A DNA stretch of 64,000 nucleotides from Pseudomonas sp. MYb327 (lineage in GTDB: Bacteria > Pseudomonadota > Gammaproteobacteria > Pseudomonadales > Pseudomonadaceae), in assembly GCF_040438925.1 (NCBI RefSeq), contig NZ_CP159258.1:1-64000 (forward strand), read 5' to 3'. A program made the position numbers and the translations under genes. Positions within the stretch are counted from its first letter, which is position 1, and each line of letters begins with the position of its first letter. Below are positions 36,686 to 49,082 of the stretch, piece after piece. The notes beneath the pieces were generated by a model. The model was not told the origin of the DNA. It did not search any database and worked only from the letters and a program-made list of their open reading frames with translations.

Positions 36686-38496
36686 CAGCGCGGGGTGTCC
36701 GGGAGGCGCTGAACCTGACCGTTGACGAATTCCGCCCACGGCAACTGGCGCACCACACGCTGGTTCTGAGTCATGCCCAGGCTGCCCGATTGACCTTCGA
36801 TGCGGCTGTCAGGCAGTGCCTTGAGTTGACCCAGGCGTGGCGCCAGGCGATAGGCGTCGACGCCCATGGCGTAGAGGCGACCGAGGCTGCTGGCCGCTTG
36901 TGGCCATTGCGCGGTGACTTGCTTGCGCAGCGGGTCATTGGCATCCAGCAACCACGGAGTTTCGCAGAAGCGAATGCCGTTCATGTCGTTGTACTGGTTC
37001 ACGTCACCGCTGGCGCTGAATACGTGGGAGGTGGCGTAAACCGGAACGTCACCGGCGTACTGGAAGTTCAGGGTCGGTTTGATCTGCTGGGCCTGTTGCG
37101 GTGTCGCGGCCAGGAAGATGAATTCGATGTCCTGGCGACGCGAAGGCTGGGCGGCGACCGTGGAGCCTACGGTGCTTTGCAGGCTCTTGGCGCGACCTTC
37201 GCTCTGACGCAGCTGGAACATGTCGGCAATTTGCTGGGCCAGCTGAACGGGTTGGTCGACGCGTTCGGTGGCAACGATGCTGCCGCCGTTGGCTTGCCAG
37301 TCCTGGCTGAACGCTCTCAGCACACGGTCGCCCCATTCGCCTTTAGGCACCATGATGGCGGCGCGATGCAGGCCGTCGGCGCGGGCGCGGCGCGACACTT
37401 CACGAGCCTCGTCTTCAGCGGCGAGACCGAACTGGAACAGCTGTGGTGGACCTTGTTCACCTTCGCTGTAGTTCAAGGCCAGGGTGGTGATCGGCAGTTG
37501 CGGGCGGGTGCTCAGCTGTTTGACCAGCGGCTTTTCCAGCGGACCGACGACCAGTTGCACGCCATCGGCCTGGGCCTTGCGATAGAACTCGTCGAGGTTG
37601 TTCAGGCGCGAGCTGTCGTAGAACTCGATCGCTGGCGGCTTCTGTCCGGCCTGTTGTGCCTGGTAGTGGGCGGCCATGAAACCTTCGCGTAATGCTTTGC
37701 CGACCGAAGTCAGCGGTCCATCCTGCGGCAGCAGCAAGGCGATTTTGCCCAGCGGCTGGCTGGCCAGTTCCTTGAGGTTGGTCAGGGGCAGTGGCAGCTG
37801 AATGGCAGCCGGATGTTTCGGGTGCTGGGCGCGCCAGTTGTCGATCGCGGCCTGCTGTTGTTCCACCGTGCCGGCAGATTTCACCGCCAGTGCAAGCGCC
37901 ATCCAGCCGCCGAGGTCGTCGGTGGTGGTCGGCTGCAATTGGTCGGTTGGCAGCGAGGCAATCAGGGTCCAGATCGCTTCGTGGTTTTTGCTGGCGGCTT
38001 CACCGCTCATCATCGGCGCAATAAAGATGCGCTCCTTTGCGGCGGCCAGGGTCTGGCCATCGGCTTCAAGGGCGCGGGCACGTACAGTGCCGGTGCGAAC
38101 CTGCTGCTCTTCGGACAGTTCGCCGAGGCGTTGCATGCTTGGGTGGCTCAAGGCGGTCAAGGCCGCTTTGGGCTGATTGCGCGTCATGGCCAATTCAGCA
38201 GCCAGGGTGTTGGCGAAAACCTGTTGGCCAGGTTTGAGCTGTTCAACCGGAACTTGCTGCAGGATTTGCGCTGATTGGCCCGCATTGCCTTGGCGATAAG
38301 CCAGGTCGGCGGCACTCAAGCGCAACAGGGCAGCCTCTTCCGGTGATTTACTCTGGGCAGCTTTCTCGAGCAGTTGCTCGATACTGGCGTCCGGGGTTCG
38401 TGGAACTTCGCCAAGGCTGGAGGAGGGCGAGCTGGCGCAAGCCGCCAGCAAGGCAGCGAGGCAGAGGGCAGTGAACAGCCGCAGGCAAGCGATCAT
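36685..38496 (-). CDS. lpoA: Penicillin-binding protein activator LpoA
   Basis: 603 residues. A lipoprotein signal peptide ends at the lipobox LAAC (Cys20). An N-terminal TPR-like helical region (about 40-245) precedes a C-terminal periplasmic-binding-protein-like domain (about 260-600; IALLLPQDGPLTSVGKALREG). LpoA spans the periplasm from the outer membrane and stimulates the bifunctional synthase PBP1a. Start ATG 38496 has AGGAAC. First gene of the lpoA-yraN-gmhA-dolP group, divergent from rsmI as in E. coli. Confidence 0.94.
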
Positions 38497-38704
38497 GTAG
38501 TGTTCCTGATACTCGATCAAATTAGCGTGGAATTGTACCCAAGCACTGGCCGGGGCGCGATGTTACTGGCGTGAATCGATCAATTTAGCTCATGCAAATG
38601 TTGTATTGCGGCATAAAAGCCTGAAAAACCGAGTGTTGCTTGCGCGTATCGCTTACGTCGCTACGCGCTACAATGGCGGCTTTCTAGACTATGAGGTGTG
38701 CGCT

Positions 38705-39577
38705 TTGACTGCTCCAGGTGCTTTGAATTCCGCTGCTGGCTCGCTTTATGTGGTGGCGACGCCCATTGGCAACCTGGACGACATCAGTGCGCGTGCGCTA
38801 AAAATCTTGCGCGAGGTCGCCCTGATCGCTGCCGAAGATACCCGTCACTCCCAGCGCTTGATGCAGCACTTCGGCATTCAGACGCCGCTGGCTGCCTGCC
38901 ATGAGCACAACGAGCGAGATGAGGGCAGCCGCTTTATTACTCGTTTGCTGGCGGGTGACAACGTAGCGCTGATCTCCGATGCCGGCACACCGCTGATTTC
39001 CGATCCGGGTTATCACTTGGTGCGTCAGGCCCGAGCTGCCGGAATTAATGTGGTGCCGGTTCCGGGCGCTTGCGCCTTGATCGCGGCGTTGTCGGCGGCA
39101 GGGTTGCCCTCGGACCGTTTCATCTTCGAGGGTTTCCTGCCGGCAAAGGCCGTGGGGCGACGCGCGCGTCTTGAATTGGTAAAGGAAGAACCGCGCACGC
39201 TGATTTTCTATGAAGCACCGCACCGTATCCTGGAGTGTTTGCAGGATATGGAGTTGGTATTTGGGCCTGAGCGTCAGGCCTTGTTGGCGCGCGAACTGAC
39301 CAAAACCTTCGAAACGCTGAAAGGCTTGCCGCTGGCCGAGTTGCGTGAATTTGTCGAGTCGGACAGCAATCAGCAGCGCGGCGAGTGTGTGGTGCTGGTA
39401 TCGGGCTGGTCCGCTCCCGAGAGCGAGGACGCTGTCAGCAGTGAGGCGATGCGTATCCTCAATCTGCTACTTGAGGAAATGCCACTCAAGCGCGCCGCGG
39501 CATTGGCGGCGCAAATTACCGGTGAACGCAAGAATGTGCTCTATCAGGTCGCACTGGATAAGCAGAAGGGCGAGTAA
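38705..39577 (+). CDS. rsmI: 16S rRNA (cytidine(1402)-2'-O)-methyltransferase
   Basis: 290 residues of the tetrapyrrole-methylase fold: VVATPIGNLDDIS at the N-terminus, AAEDTRHS, ISDAGTPLISDPG and FYEAPHRI follow. It methylates the ribose of C1402 in 16S rRNA. The most convincing start is TTG at 38705 (LTAPGALN) with GAGGTG seven to twelve bases upstream; a GTG at 38696 would lie inside that ribosome site. The frame is open further 5', but without protein-like content. Confidence 0.92.
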   Translation: MTAPGALNSAAGSLYVVATPIGNLDDISARALKILREVALIAAEDTRHSQRLMQHFGIQTPLAACHEHNERDEGSRFITRLLAGDNVALISDAGTPLISDPGYHLVRQARAAGINVVPVPGACALIAALSAAGLPSDRFIFEGFLPAKAVGRRARLELVKEEPRTLIFYEAPHRILECLQDMELVFGPERQALLARELTKTFETLKGLPLAELREFVESDSNQQRGECVVLVSGWSAPESEDAVSSEAMRILNLLLEEMPLKRAAALAAQITGERKNVLYQVALDKQKGE

Positions 39578-39652
39578 AACCCGACGCGCAGGCATGGCAA
39601 AAGGCGTTTAGCGCTTGTTCTTCGGGCGCTCTGCCGTTAACCTTCGCGGCGG

Positions 39653-40004
39653 AGAGTCGATCGGACAGTCGCTGCCCTCTATGAAAATTAGGGGGGGGAG
39701 GAAAGTCCGGGCTCCATAGGGCGAAGTGCCAGGTAATGCCTGGGAGGCGTGAGCCTACGGAAAGTGCCACAGAAAATAACCGCCTAAGCGCTTCGGCGCC
39801 GGTAAGGGTGAAAAGGTGCGGTAAGAGCGCACCGCACGTCTGGCAACAGTTCGTGGCTAGGTAAACCCCACTTGGAGCAAGACCAAATAGGGTCCCAAGG
39901 CGTGGCCCGCGCTGGGACCGGGTAGGTTGCTAAAGGTGTCCAGTGATGGCCATCGTAGACGAATGACTGTTCAAGACAGAACCCGGCTTACAGATCGACT
40001 CTCC
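39653..40004 (+). ncRNA. rnpB: RNase P RNA (M1 RNA), class A
   Basis: The molecule starts AGAGTCGATCGGACAGTCGC and ends in the complementary CAGATCGACTCTCC, closing helix P1. The universally conserved GAGGAAAGTCCGGGCTCC lies at about 39701-39718, and the distal conserved ACAGAACCCGGCTTA at 39976-39990. It is the catalytic RNA of 5'-tRNA processing. The position between rsmI and mraZ is typical of Pseudomonas. An eight-G run precedes GAGGAAAG. Confidence 0.97.
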
Positions 40005-40291
40005 ACCTTTTATTTATCTCTGCTTAAATCATTAAGCAGGGCGTGGTGATGGCAAATTAGCCAGCGCCGGCACCTCACGCGCAACACCGTTTTCTCCTCC
40101 TTTCAGAATCGTCGGCGAAGCACTTTCGTAATACCAAAAAAATCTTACTCTTAATAAATCACTTTAACTTCCGAATGCAGCCTCCTGTGCTGATTCAAGT
40201 TAATGGATGTATTCGTCTCTCAGATTCTCGTTACCCCTTCTTATATGCTCCTAAATCTCAGTTCTGTAAGGGATTTCCTTTAATCCGCGCC
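40005..40291. other. Non-coding gap between rnpB and the mraZ promoter
   Basis: AT-richer than its surroundings. It holds a perfect 8-bp inverted repeat (CTGCTTAA-ATCA-TTAAGCAG, 40020-40039) just after the RNase P RNA, which may end that transcript. No gene is seen. Confidence 0.5.
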
Positions 40292-40321
40292 TTGACGGTG
40301 TGGTGGGCGCATTCCTATAGT
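40292..40321 (+). promoter_or_regulatory. Promoter of the mraZ/dcw cluster
   Basis: TTGACG (40292-40297) and TATAGT (40316-40321) with an 18-base spacer, both one mismatch or two from consensus. Transcription would start near 40328, exactly where the AAGTGG repeats begin. This is the expected main promoter of the division cluster. Confidence 0.75.
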
Positions 40322-40327
40322 GTGCGC

Positions 40328-40353
40328 AAGTGGCGGAAAGTGGCATGAAGTGG
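40328..40353 (+). promoter_or_regulatory. Triple MraZ-box repeats
   Basis: AAGTGG occurs three times at 40328, 40338 and 40348, with exact 10-base spacing (third copy AAGTGGG). MraZ is a ring-forming repressor known to bind such G-rich repeats just downstream of its own promoter. The arrangement fits negative autoregulation of the dcw cluster. Confidence 0.78.
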
Positions 40354-40395
40354 GTTTTTTGAACGCAAAACGCTAATATTTGGAGAAACGCTGAC

Positions 40396-40851
40396 GTGTT
40401 TCGCGGAGCCAACGCTATCAGTCTCGATGCAAAGGGCCGTCTCGCTATGCCGAGCCGGTACCGTGACGAGCTGGTTTCGCGTAGCTCCGGGCAATTAATC
40501 GTCACGATTGATGCCGTTGATCCGTGTTTGTGTGTTTACCCGCTCGATGAGTGGGAAATTATTGAAACCAAATTGCGCGCACTGCCTTCGCTTCGCGAAG
40601 AGAACCGCCGCCTGCAACGCTTACTGATTGGTAATGCCGTCGACCTTGAGCTCGATGGCAGTGGTCGTTTTCTGGTTCCGCCGCGTTTACGTGAATATGC
40701 CAAGTTGGATAAGCGCGCGATGTTGGTAGGCCAACTGAACAAGTTCCAATTGTGGGACGAGGATGCCTGGGATGCGGTTTCTGCTGCTGACCTGGCTGCT
40801 ATTCAAGAACCGGGCGCGATGCCTGACGAACTGCGTGATTTGATCCTGTGA
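40396..40851 (+). CDS. mraZ: Transcriptional regulator MraZ
   Basis: 151 residues with two SpoVT-AbrB-like units, each with the DxxGR motif: [17 protein letters not shown] and [17 protein letters not shown]. MraZ forms octamer/dodecamer rings and represses the first dcw genes; its target repeats lie upstream. The start is GTG at 40396. The TGA stop overlaps the rsmH GTG start (GTGA). Confidence 0.96.
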   Translation: MFRGANAISLDAKGRLAMPSRYRDELVSRSSGQLIVTIDAVDPCLCVYPLDEWEIIETKLRALPSLREENRRLQRLLIGNAVDLELDGSGRFLVPPRLREYAKLDKRAMLVGQLNKFQLWDEDAWDAVSAADLAAIQEPGAMPDELRDLIL

Positions 40852-41791
40852 CTATAGATAGCGGCTTTAACCACATCACCGTACTGCTTGACGAAGCCGT
40901 CGAGGCTCTCGCCGTACGTCCTGATGGCTGCTATCTGGACGGCACATTCGGGCGCGGCGGGCACAGCCGGCTGATCCTCAGTCAGCTCGGTCCCGATGGT
41001 CGGTTGCTCGGATTCGACAAGGATCCTCAAGCGATTGCCACCGGGCAGACGCTAGCGGCCGAAGACGGCCGCTTTGTCGTTGTGCAGCGCAGCTTTGCCG
41101 AGCTGGGCTCGGAAGTTGCCGAACGCGGTCTGCACGGCAAGGTCAGCGGTGTTTTGCTCGACCTGGGCGTCTCGTCGCCGCAGCTCGACGACCCTGAGCG
41201 CGGTTTCAGTTTCCTCAACGATGGTCCTTTGGACATGCGCATGGACCCGTCCCGCGGGATCAGCGCGGCCGAGTTCGTCAACACCGCGCCCGTGGAAGAA
41301 ATCGCCCGCGTGTTCAAGGAATACGGCGAAGAGCGTTTTTCCGGTCGCATGGCCCGTGCTGTCGCCGAGCGCCGTGACATCAAACCCTTCGAGCGTACCG
41401 CCGATCTGGCTGAGGTCCTGAAAGTCGCCAACCCGGCGTGGGAAAAAGGCAAGAACCCTGCAACCCGCGCATTCCAGGGCCTGCGTATTCATGTCAACAA
41501 CGAACTGGGCGATCTGGAAGCCGGCCTCGAAGCCGCGCTCGACTGCCTGGAAATCGGCGGCCGTCTGGTGGTGATCAGCTTCCACTCGCTGGAAGACCGC
41601 ATCGTCAAGCTGTTCATGCGCAAGCTGGTGAAAGGCGAAGCCGACAACCTGCCGCGCAACCTGCCGGTTCGCCACGTAGCGTTCGAACCGAAAGTCAAAG
41701 TCCATGGCAAAGCGCAGACGGCCTCCGATGCCGAACTCAAAGCCAACCCACGTTCCCGTAGTGCTGTTATGCGCGTGGCGGAGAAACTGCG

Positions 41792-41795
<4 letters not shown>
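40848..41795 (+). CDS. rsmH: 16S rRNA (cytosine(1402)-N4)-methyltransferase
   Basis: 315 residues. It shows [14 protein letters not shown] at the start, the SAM motif [11 protein letters not shown] and the family segment [14 protein letters not shown]; the end [11 protein letters not shown] is typical. It adds the N4-methyl group to C1402, the same base whose ribose is methylated by RsmI, encoded about 1.3 kb upstream. It starts with GTG 40848, overlapping mraZ. Confidence 0.97.
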
Positions 41796-43823
<2,028 letters not shown>

Positions 43824-43824
<1 letters not shown>

Positions 43825-45287
43825 TGTCATTAAGTCTGAACAAGATTTTCCCCCACGCCGGTCACGATCTGTTGATCCGTGAATTGGCGCTGGACAGTCG
43901 CAACGTGCGCGCCGGGGATCTGTTCCTCGCGGTGCCGGGCGGCAAATTCGATGGCCGTGCGCACATTGCCGATGCCTTGCAGCGTGGTGCCGCCGCTGTC
44001 GCTTATGAAGTGGAAGGCGCCACGGTGCTACCAATCACCGAAGTGCCATTGATTCCGGTCAAGGGGCTGGCGGCGCAACTGTCGGACATCGCCGGACGCT
44101 TTTATGGCGAACCGAGCCATCACCTGAACCTGGTGGGCGTGACAGGTACGAACGGCAAAACCAGCGTGACCCAACTGGTCGCGCAGGCACTGGATCTGCT
44201 CGGTCAGCATTGCGGCATCGTCGGCACGTTGGGTTCCGGATTCTACGGCGCGCTGCAAAGCGGCCTGCACACCACGCCGAACCCGATTGCCGTGCAAGCG
44301 ACCCTGGGCGACCTGAAAAAGGCCGGTGCCAAAGCGGTAGCCATGGAAGTTTCGTCCCACGGCCTGGACCAGGGCCGCGTTACCGCGCTGGCCTTCGACG
44401 TGGCGGTGATGACCAACCTGTCCCGCGATCACCTGGATTACCACGGCACTATGCAGGCCTACGGCGAAGCCAAGGCCAAGCTGTTTGCCTGGAACAATTT
44501 GAAATGCCGGGTGGTTAACCTTGACGACGATTTCGGTCGGCAACTGGCTGCCGAAAAGCGTGAGTCGCGACTGATCACCTACAGCCTGCTCGACAGCAGC
44601 GCCTACCTGTATTGCCGCGAAGCGCAGTTCGACGATGAAGGCGTGCGTGCCACGCTGGTGACGCCACAAGGCGAGCACCATCTGCGCAGCACGCTGCTTG
44701 GCCGTTTCAACCTGAGCAACGTATTGGCGGCGATTGGCGCCTTGCTCGGTCTGGATTACGCGCTGGACGAAATTCTCAAGGTGCTGCCGAAACTCGAAGG
44801 CCCGGCCGGTCGCATGCAGCGTCTTGGCGGTGGCACTCAGCCGTTGGTGGTGGTCGATTACGCCCACACCCCGGATGCCCTGGAAAAAGTCCTGACCGCC
44901 CTGCGTCCGCACGTCAAAGGTCGTTTGCTGTGCCTGTTCGGCTGCGGCGGTGATCGTGACCGCGGCAAGCGTCCGCTGATGGCTGAAGTGGTCGAACGTC
45001 TGGCCGATGGCGTGCTGGTTACCGACGATAATCCGCGAACCGAAGACCCTTCGGTGATTTTCGATGACATCCGCGCCGGTTTCACGGCTGTGGATAAAGT
45101 GACGTTCGTCGCTGGCCGTGGCCAGGCGATTGCCCAGTTGATCGCCGGCGCTTCGGCGGATGATGTGATCGTTCTGGCCGGCAAAGGTCACGAGGACTAT
45201 CAGGAAATCAATGGCGAGCGCCATGCCTTCTCCGATCTGGTCGAAGCTGATCATGCCTTGACCGCATGGGAGGTGGCCCGTGCTTAA
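43824..45287 (+). CDS. murE: UDP-MurNAc-L-Ala-D-Glu:meso-diaminopimelate ligase
   Basis: 487 residues. ATP-binding GVTGTNGKTSVTQ, a central Mur ligase domain and the C-terminal TDDNPRTEDP. The DNPR motif is the one that selects meso-diaminopimelate rather than lysine, as expected in Gram-negatives. It adds the third residue to the peptide stem. It overlaps murF by eight bases. Confidence 0.97.
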
Positions 45288-46647
45288 AGCCTTGAAACTG
45301 AGTGAACTGACCGGCGCACTGGATGCTCGTCTGATCTCTGCCGATGCCAGCTTCAACGGCGTCAGCATTGACAGCCGCGCGATCCAGCCAGGCCAGCTGT
45401 TCATTGCCCTGACCGGTCCACGCTTCGATGGCCACGATTATCTGAATGACGTGGCGGCCAAAGGCGCCGTGGCGGCATTGGTCGAGCGCGAAGTCGCCGA
45501 CAGCACGCTGCCGCAGTTGCTGGTCAGCGATACCCGCAAGGCCCTCGGCCAGTTGGGTGCCCTGAACCGCCAGGCCTTCACTCAACCGGTCGCCGCCATT
45601 ACCGGATCCAGCGGCAAGACCACGGTCAAGGAAATGCTCGCGAGCATCCTGCGCACCCGTGGCCCGGTGCTGGCGACCCGTGGCAATCTGAACAATGACC
45701 TCGGCGCTCCGCTGACCCTGCTCGAACTGGCGCCGGAACACACCGCTGCGGTGATTGAGCTTGGCGCTTCTCGTCTGGGTGAAATTGCCTACACCGTGGG
45801 CATGACCAAACCTCACGTGGCCATTCTCAACAATGCCGGGACCGCCCACGTTGGTGAGTTCGGCGGGCCGGAAAAAATTGTCGAAGCCAAGGGCGAGATT
45901 ATCGAAGGGCTGGATGCCGATGGCGTCGCCGTTCTCAATCTTGACGACAAGGCATTCGGTATCTGGAAGGCGCGCGCCGGTGAACGCAAAGTGCTGACGT
46001 TCGCCTTGAGCAACACCAGCGCCGACTTCTATGCCAGTGACCTGACCACCGATGCCCGTGGTTGCCCGGCGTTCAACCTGCACACGCCTGAAGGTGTGGA
46101 GCGCGTTCAACTGAACCTGCTCGGCACCCATAACGTCGCGAACGCCATGGCCGCCGCGGCCGCCGCCCATGCCCTAGGCGTGTCGCTGTTCGGTATCGCC
46201 ACCGGTCTCGGCGCGGTGCAGCCGGTCAAGGGTCGCACCGTCGCGCAACTGGCCACTAATGGCATGCGCGTCATTGATGACACTTACAACGCGAACCCCA
46301 CCTCCATGTGCGCTGCCGTTGATATACTCGCCGGCTTTTCCGGTCGCACCGTTCTGGTGCTCGGGGATATTGGCGAGTTGGGCGATTGGGCGGAGCAGGG
46401 GCACCGCGACGTGGGCGAGTACGCCCGTGGCAAGGTTTCTGCGCTGTACGCCGTCGGACCCATGATGGTTCACGCCGTCAATGCGTTCGGTCCTCAGGCC
46501 TTTCACTTCAGCACGCAGGCTGAACTGATCAAGGCCCTGGGCGCCGAGCAAGACACAAACACCACCATTTTGATCAAGGGCTCGCGCAGCGCCGCGATGG
46601 AAAACATCGTCGCCGCTTTGTGCGGGACCAGCCTGGAGAAACATTAA
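45280..46647 (+). CDS. murF: UDP-MurNAc-tripeptide:D-Ala-D-Ala ligase
   Basis: 455 residues. The P-loop is [13 protein letters not shown], with the Mur ligase central segment [14 protein letters not shown] and C-terminal [11 protein letters not shown]. It adds the D-Ala-D-Ala dipeptide made by Ddl. It starts with GTG 45280 inside the murE end, and its TAA stop shares one base with the mraY ATG. Confidence 0.97.
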   Translation: MLKALKLSELTGALDARLISADASFNGVSIDSRAIQPGQLFIALTGPRFDGHDYLNDVAAKGAVAALVEREVADSTLPQLLVSDTRKALGQLGALNRQAFTQPVAAITGSSGKTTVKEMLASILRTRGPVLATRGNLNNDLGAPLTLLELAPEHTAAVIELGASRLGEIAYTVGMTKPHVAILNNAGTAHVGEFGGPEKIVEAKGEIIEGLDADGVAVLNLDDKAFGIWKARAGERKVLTFALSNTSADFYASDLTTDARGCPAFNLHTPEGVERVQLNLLGTHNVANAMAAAAAAHALGVSLFGIATGLGAVQPVKGRTVAQLATNGMRVIDDTYNANPTSMCAAVDILAGFSGRTVLVLGDIGELGDWAEQGHRDVGEYARGKVSALYAVGPMMVHAVNAFGPQAFHFSTQAELIKALGAEQDTNTTILIKGSRSAAMENIVAALCGTSLEKH

Positions 46648-47729
46648 TGCTGCTGCTGCTAGCGGAGTATCTGCAACAGTTCTACAAAGGCTTCGCGGTC
46701 TTTCAGTACCTGACCCTGCGCGGGATTCTCGGTGTACTGACCGCGCTGGTTTTGTCGCTGTGCTATGGCCCGTGGATGATCCGCACCCTGCAGAACCGTC
46801 AGATCGGTCAGTCCGTTCGCAATGACGGTCCGCAATCGCACCTGTCCAAGTCTGGCACCCCGACCATGGGTGGCGCGCTGATTCTTTCGTCCATCGGCGT
46901 TAGCACGCTGCTGTGGGCTGATCTGACCAACCGTTACGTTTGGGTAGTGTTGCTGGTGACCTTGCTGTTCGGCGCCATTGGCTGGGTCGACGACTACCGC
47001 AAAGTGATCGAGAAGAATTCCCGTGGTTTGCCGAGTCGCTGGAAGTATTTCTGGCAGTCGGTGTTCGGCCTCGGCGCGGCGATCTTCCTATATATGACGG
47101 CTGCCACGCCGGTTGAAACCACGCTGATCCTGCCGATGCTCAAGGACTACAGCATTCCGCTGGGCGCGGGTTTCATCGTCCTGACCTATTTCGTAATCGT
47201 CGGTTCGAGCAACGCGGTCAACCTGACCGACGGCCTCGACGGTCTGGCGATCATGCCTACCGTGATGGTCGGCGGTGGCCTCGGCATCTTCTGCTACCTG
47301 TCGGGTAACGTGAAATTCGCCGAATACTTGCTGATCCCTTATGTACCGGGCGCGGGTGAGTTGATCGTGTTCTGCGGCGCTTTGATCGGTGCGGGCCTGG
47401 GCTTCCTGTGGTTCAACACCTATCCGGCACAAGTCTTCATGGGCGACGTCGGTGCGCTGGCGCTGGGCGCGGCCCTGGGCACCATTGCGGTGATCGTCCG
47501 TCAGGAAATCGTCCTATTCATCATGGGCGGCGTGTTCGTGATGGAAACCCTGTCAGTCGTCATTCAGGTTGCCTCCTTTAAGCTGACCGGTCGCCGCGTA
47601 TTCCGCATGGCACCGATTCACCACCACTTTGAACTCAAGGGCTGGCCCGAGCCACGCGTGATCGTCCGTTTCTGGATCATCACCGTGATTCTCGTGTTGG
47701 TCGGCCTTGCCACCCTGAAGCTGAGGTAG
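46647..47729 (+). CDS. mraY: Phospho-MurNAc-pentapeptide translocase
   Basis: 360 residues with about ten transmembrane helices. Signature motifs are [13 protein letters not shown], the catalytic Asp segment [22 protein letters not shown] and the cytoplasmic loop [13 protein letters not shown]. It makes lipid I at the inner membrane. Start ATG 46647 (MLLLLAEYL) is preferred over a GTG-type in-frame start further upstream in murF. Confidence 0.97.
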   Translation: MLLLLAEYLQQFYKGFAVFQYLTLRGILGVLTALVLSLCYGPWMIRTLQNRQIGQSVRNDGPQSHLSKSGTPTMGGALILSSIGVSTLLWADLTNRYVWVVLLVTLLFGAIGWVDDYRKVIEKNSRGLPSRWKYFWQSVFGLGAAIFLYMTAATPVETTLILPMLKDYSIPLGAGFIVLTYFVIVGSSNAVNLTDGLDGLAIMPTVMVGGGLGIFCYLSGNVKFAEYLLIPYVPGAGELIVFCGALIGAGLGFLWFNTYPAQVFMGDVGALALGAALGTIAVIVRQEIVLFIMGGVFVMETLSVVIQVASFKLTGRRVFRMAPIHHHFELKGWPEPRVIVRFWIITVILVLVGLATLKLR

Positions 47730-47735
47730 AAACTC

Positions 47736-49082
47736 GTGTCTCTGATCGCTTCTGACCACTTCCGCATCGTTGTCGGCCTCGGCAAGAGCGGCATGTCCCT
47801 GGTTCGCTTCCTGGCGAACCGGGGCGTGGCGTTTGCCGTGGCCGATACGCGGGAAAATCCACCGGAACTGGCCACGCTCAAGCGTGACTATCCGCACGTG
47901 GAAGTGCGTTGTGGCGAGCTGGATGTCGAATTCCTGTGCCGTGCCGACGAGCTCTACGTGAGCCCCGGCCTGGCGCTGGCGACCCCGGCCCTGCAGGCCG
48001 CCGCCGCCCGTGGCGTGAAATTGTCCGGCGACATCGAGCTGTTCGCGCGTAACGCGAAGGCACCGATCGTCGCCATCAGCGGTTCCAACGCGAAAAGCAC
48101 CGTGACCACCCTGGTCGGTGAAATGGCGGCTGCGGCTGGCAAGCGTGTCGCCGTCGGCGGCAACCTCGGCACACCGGCGCTGGACCTGCTGCGCGACGAT
48201 ATCGAGCTTTACGTGATGGAGTTGTCGAGCTTCCAGCTGGAAACTACCGACCAGCTCAACGCCGAAGTGGCGACCGTGCTCAACATCAGTGAAGACCACA
48301 TGGATCGTTACAGCGGTCTGCCGGCTTATCACCTGGCCAAGCACCGGATCTTCCGTGGCGCGAAGCAGTTTGTGGTCAACCGTCAGGATGCGCTCAGCCG
48401 TCCGCTGATGGGCGAGGGTCAGCCATGCTGGACCTTCGGCCTGACCAAACCGGATTTCAAGGCCTTTGGCCTGCGCGAAGAAAACGGCGAGAAGTACCTG
48501 GCTTTCGAATTCCAGAACCTGATGCCAGTGCGCGAGTTGAAAGTGCGTGGCGCGCACAACCAGTCCAACGCCCTGGCGGCGTTGGCGCTCGGTCATGCGG
48601 TCGGCCTGCCGTTCGACGCCATGCTCGAAGCCCTGCGCAATTTCGCCGGTCTCGAACATCGCTGCCAATGGGTGCGTGATCTGGATGGCGTTGGCTATTA
48701 CAACGACTCCAAAGCCACCAACGTCGGTGCCGCTCTTGCCGCCATTGAAGGCCTGGGCGCGGACATCGACGGCAAGATCGTGCTGATCGCCGGCGGTGAC
48801 GGCAAGGGCGCCGAGTTCAAGGAGCTGCGTCATCCGGTGGCGGCCAACTGCCGCGCCGTGATCCTGATGGGCCGCGACTCCGACAAGATCGGCGAGGCCA
48901 TCGGCGACGCCGTGCCGCTGATTCGCGTCGGGTCGCTGGTCGAAGCCGTGGAGCAATGCCGCGCCGCTGCCCTGCCGGGTGACGTGGTGCTGCTGTCACC
49001 GGCCTGCGCCAGTTTCGACATGTTCAAGAATTACGAAGACCGTGGTCACCAGTTCGTCCGCGTCGTGGAGGAACTGGCATGA
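47736..49082 (+). CDS. murD: UDP-MurNAc-L-alanine:D-glutamate ligase
   Basis: 448 residues. N-terminal VVGLGKSGMSLVRFL, the ATP loop ISGSNAKSTVTTLV (Asn-Ala-Lys in place of the common Asn-Gly-Lys), central NISEDHMDRY and C-terminal YNDSKATNVGA. It adds D-Glu to the peptide stem. It starts with GTG 47736, six bases after mraY, and overlaps ftsW by four bases. Confidence 0.96.
   Translation: MSLIASDHFRIVVGLGKSGMSLVRFLANRGVAFAVADTRENPPELATLKRDYPHVEVRCGELDVEFLCRADELYVSPGLALATPALQAAAARGVKLSGDIELFARNAKAPIVAISGSNAKSTVTTLVGEMAAAAGKRVAVGGNLGTPALDLLRDDIELYVMELSSFQLETTDQLNAEVATVLNISEDHMDRYSGLPAYHLAKHRIFRGAKQFVVNRQDALSRPLMGEGQPCWTFGLTKPDFKAFGLREENGEKYLAFEFQNLMPVRELKVRGAHNQSNALAALALGHAVGLPFDAMLEALRNFAGLEHRCQWVRDLDGVGYYNDSKATNVGAALAAIEGLGADIDGKIVLIAGGDGKGAEFKELRHPVAANCRAVILMGRDSDKIGEAIGDAVPLIRVGSLVEAVEQCRAAALPGDVVLLSPACASFDMFKNYEDRGHQFVRVVEELA

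Noticed and set aside
47553..48956. 467-residue minus-strand open frame over mraY/murD
   Set aside because: Same antisense artefact; no motif and no start signal.
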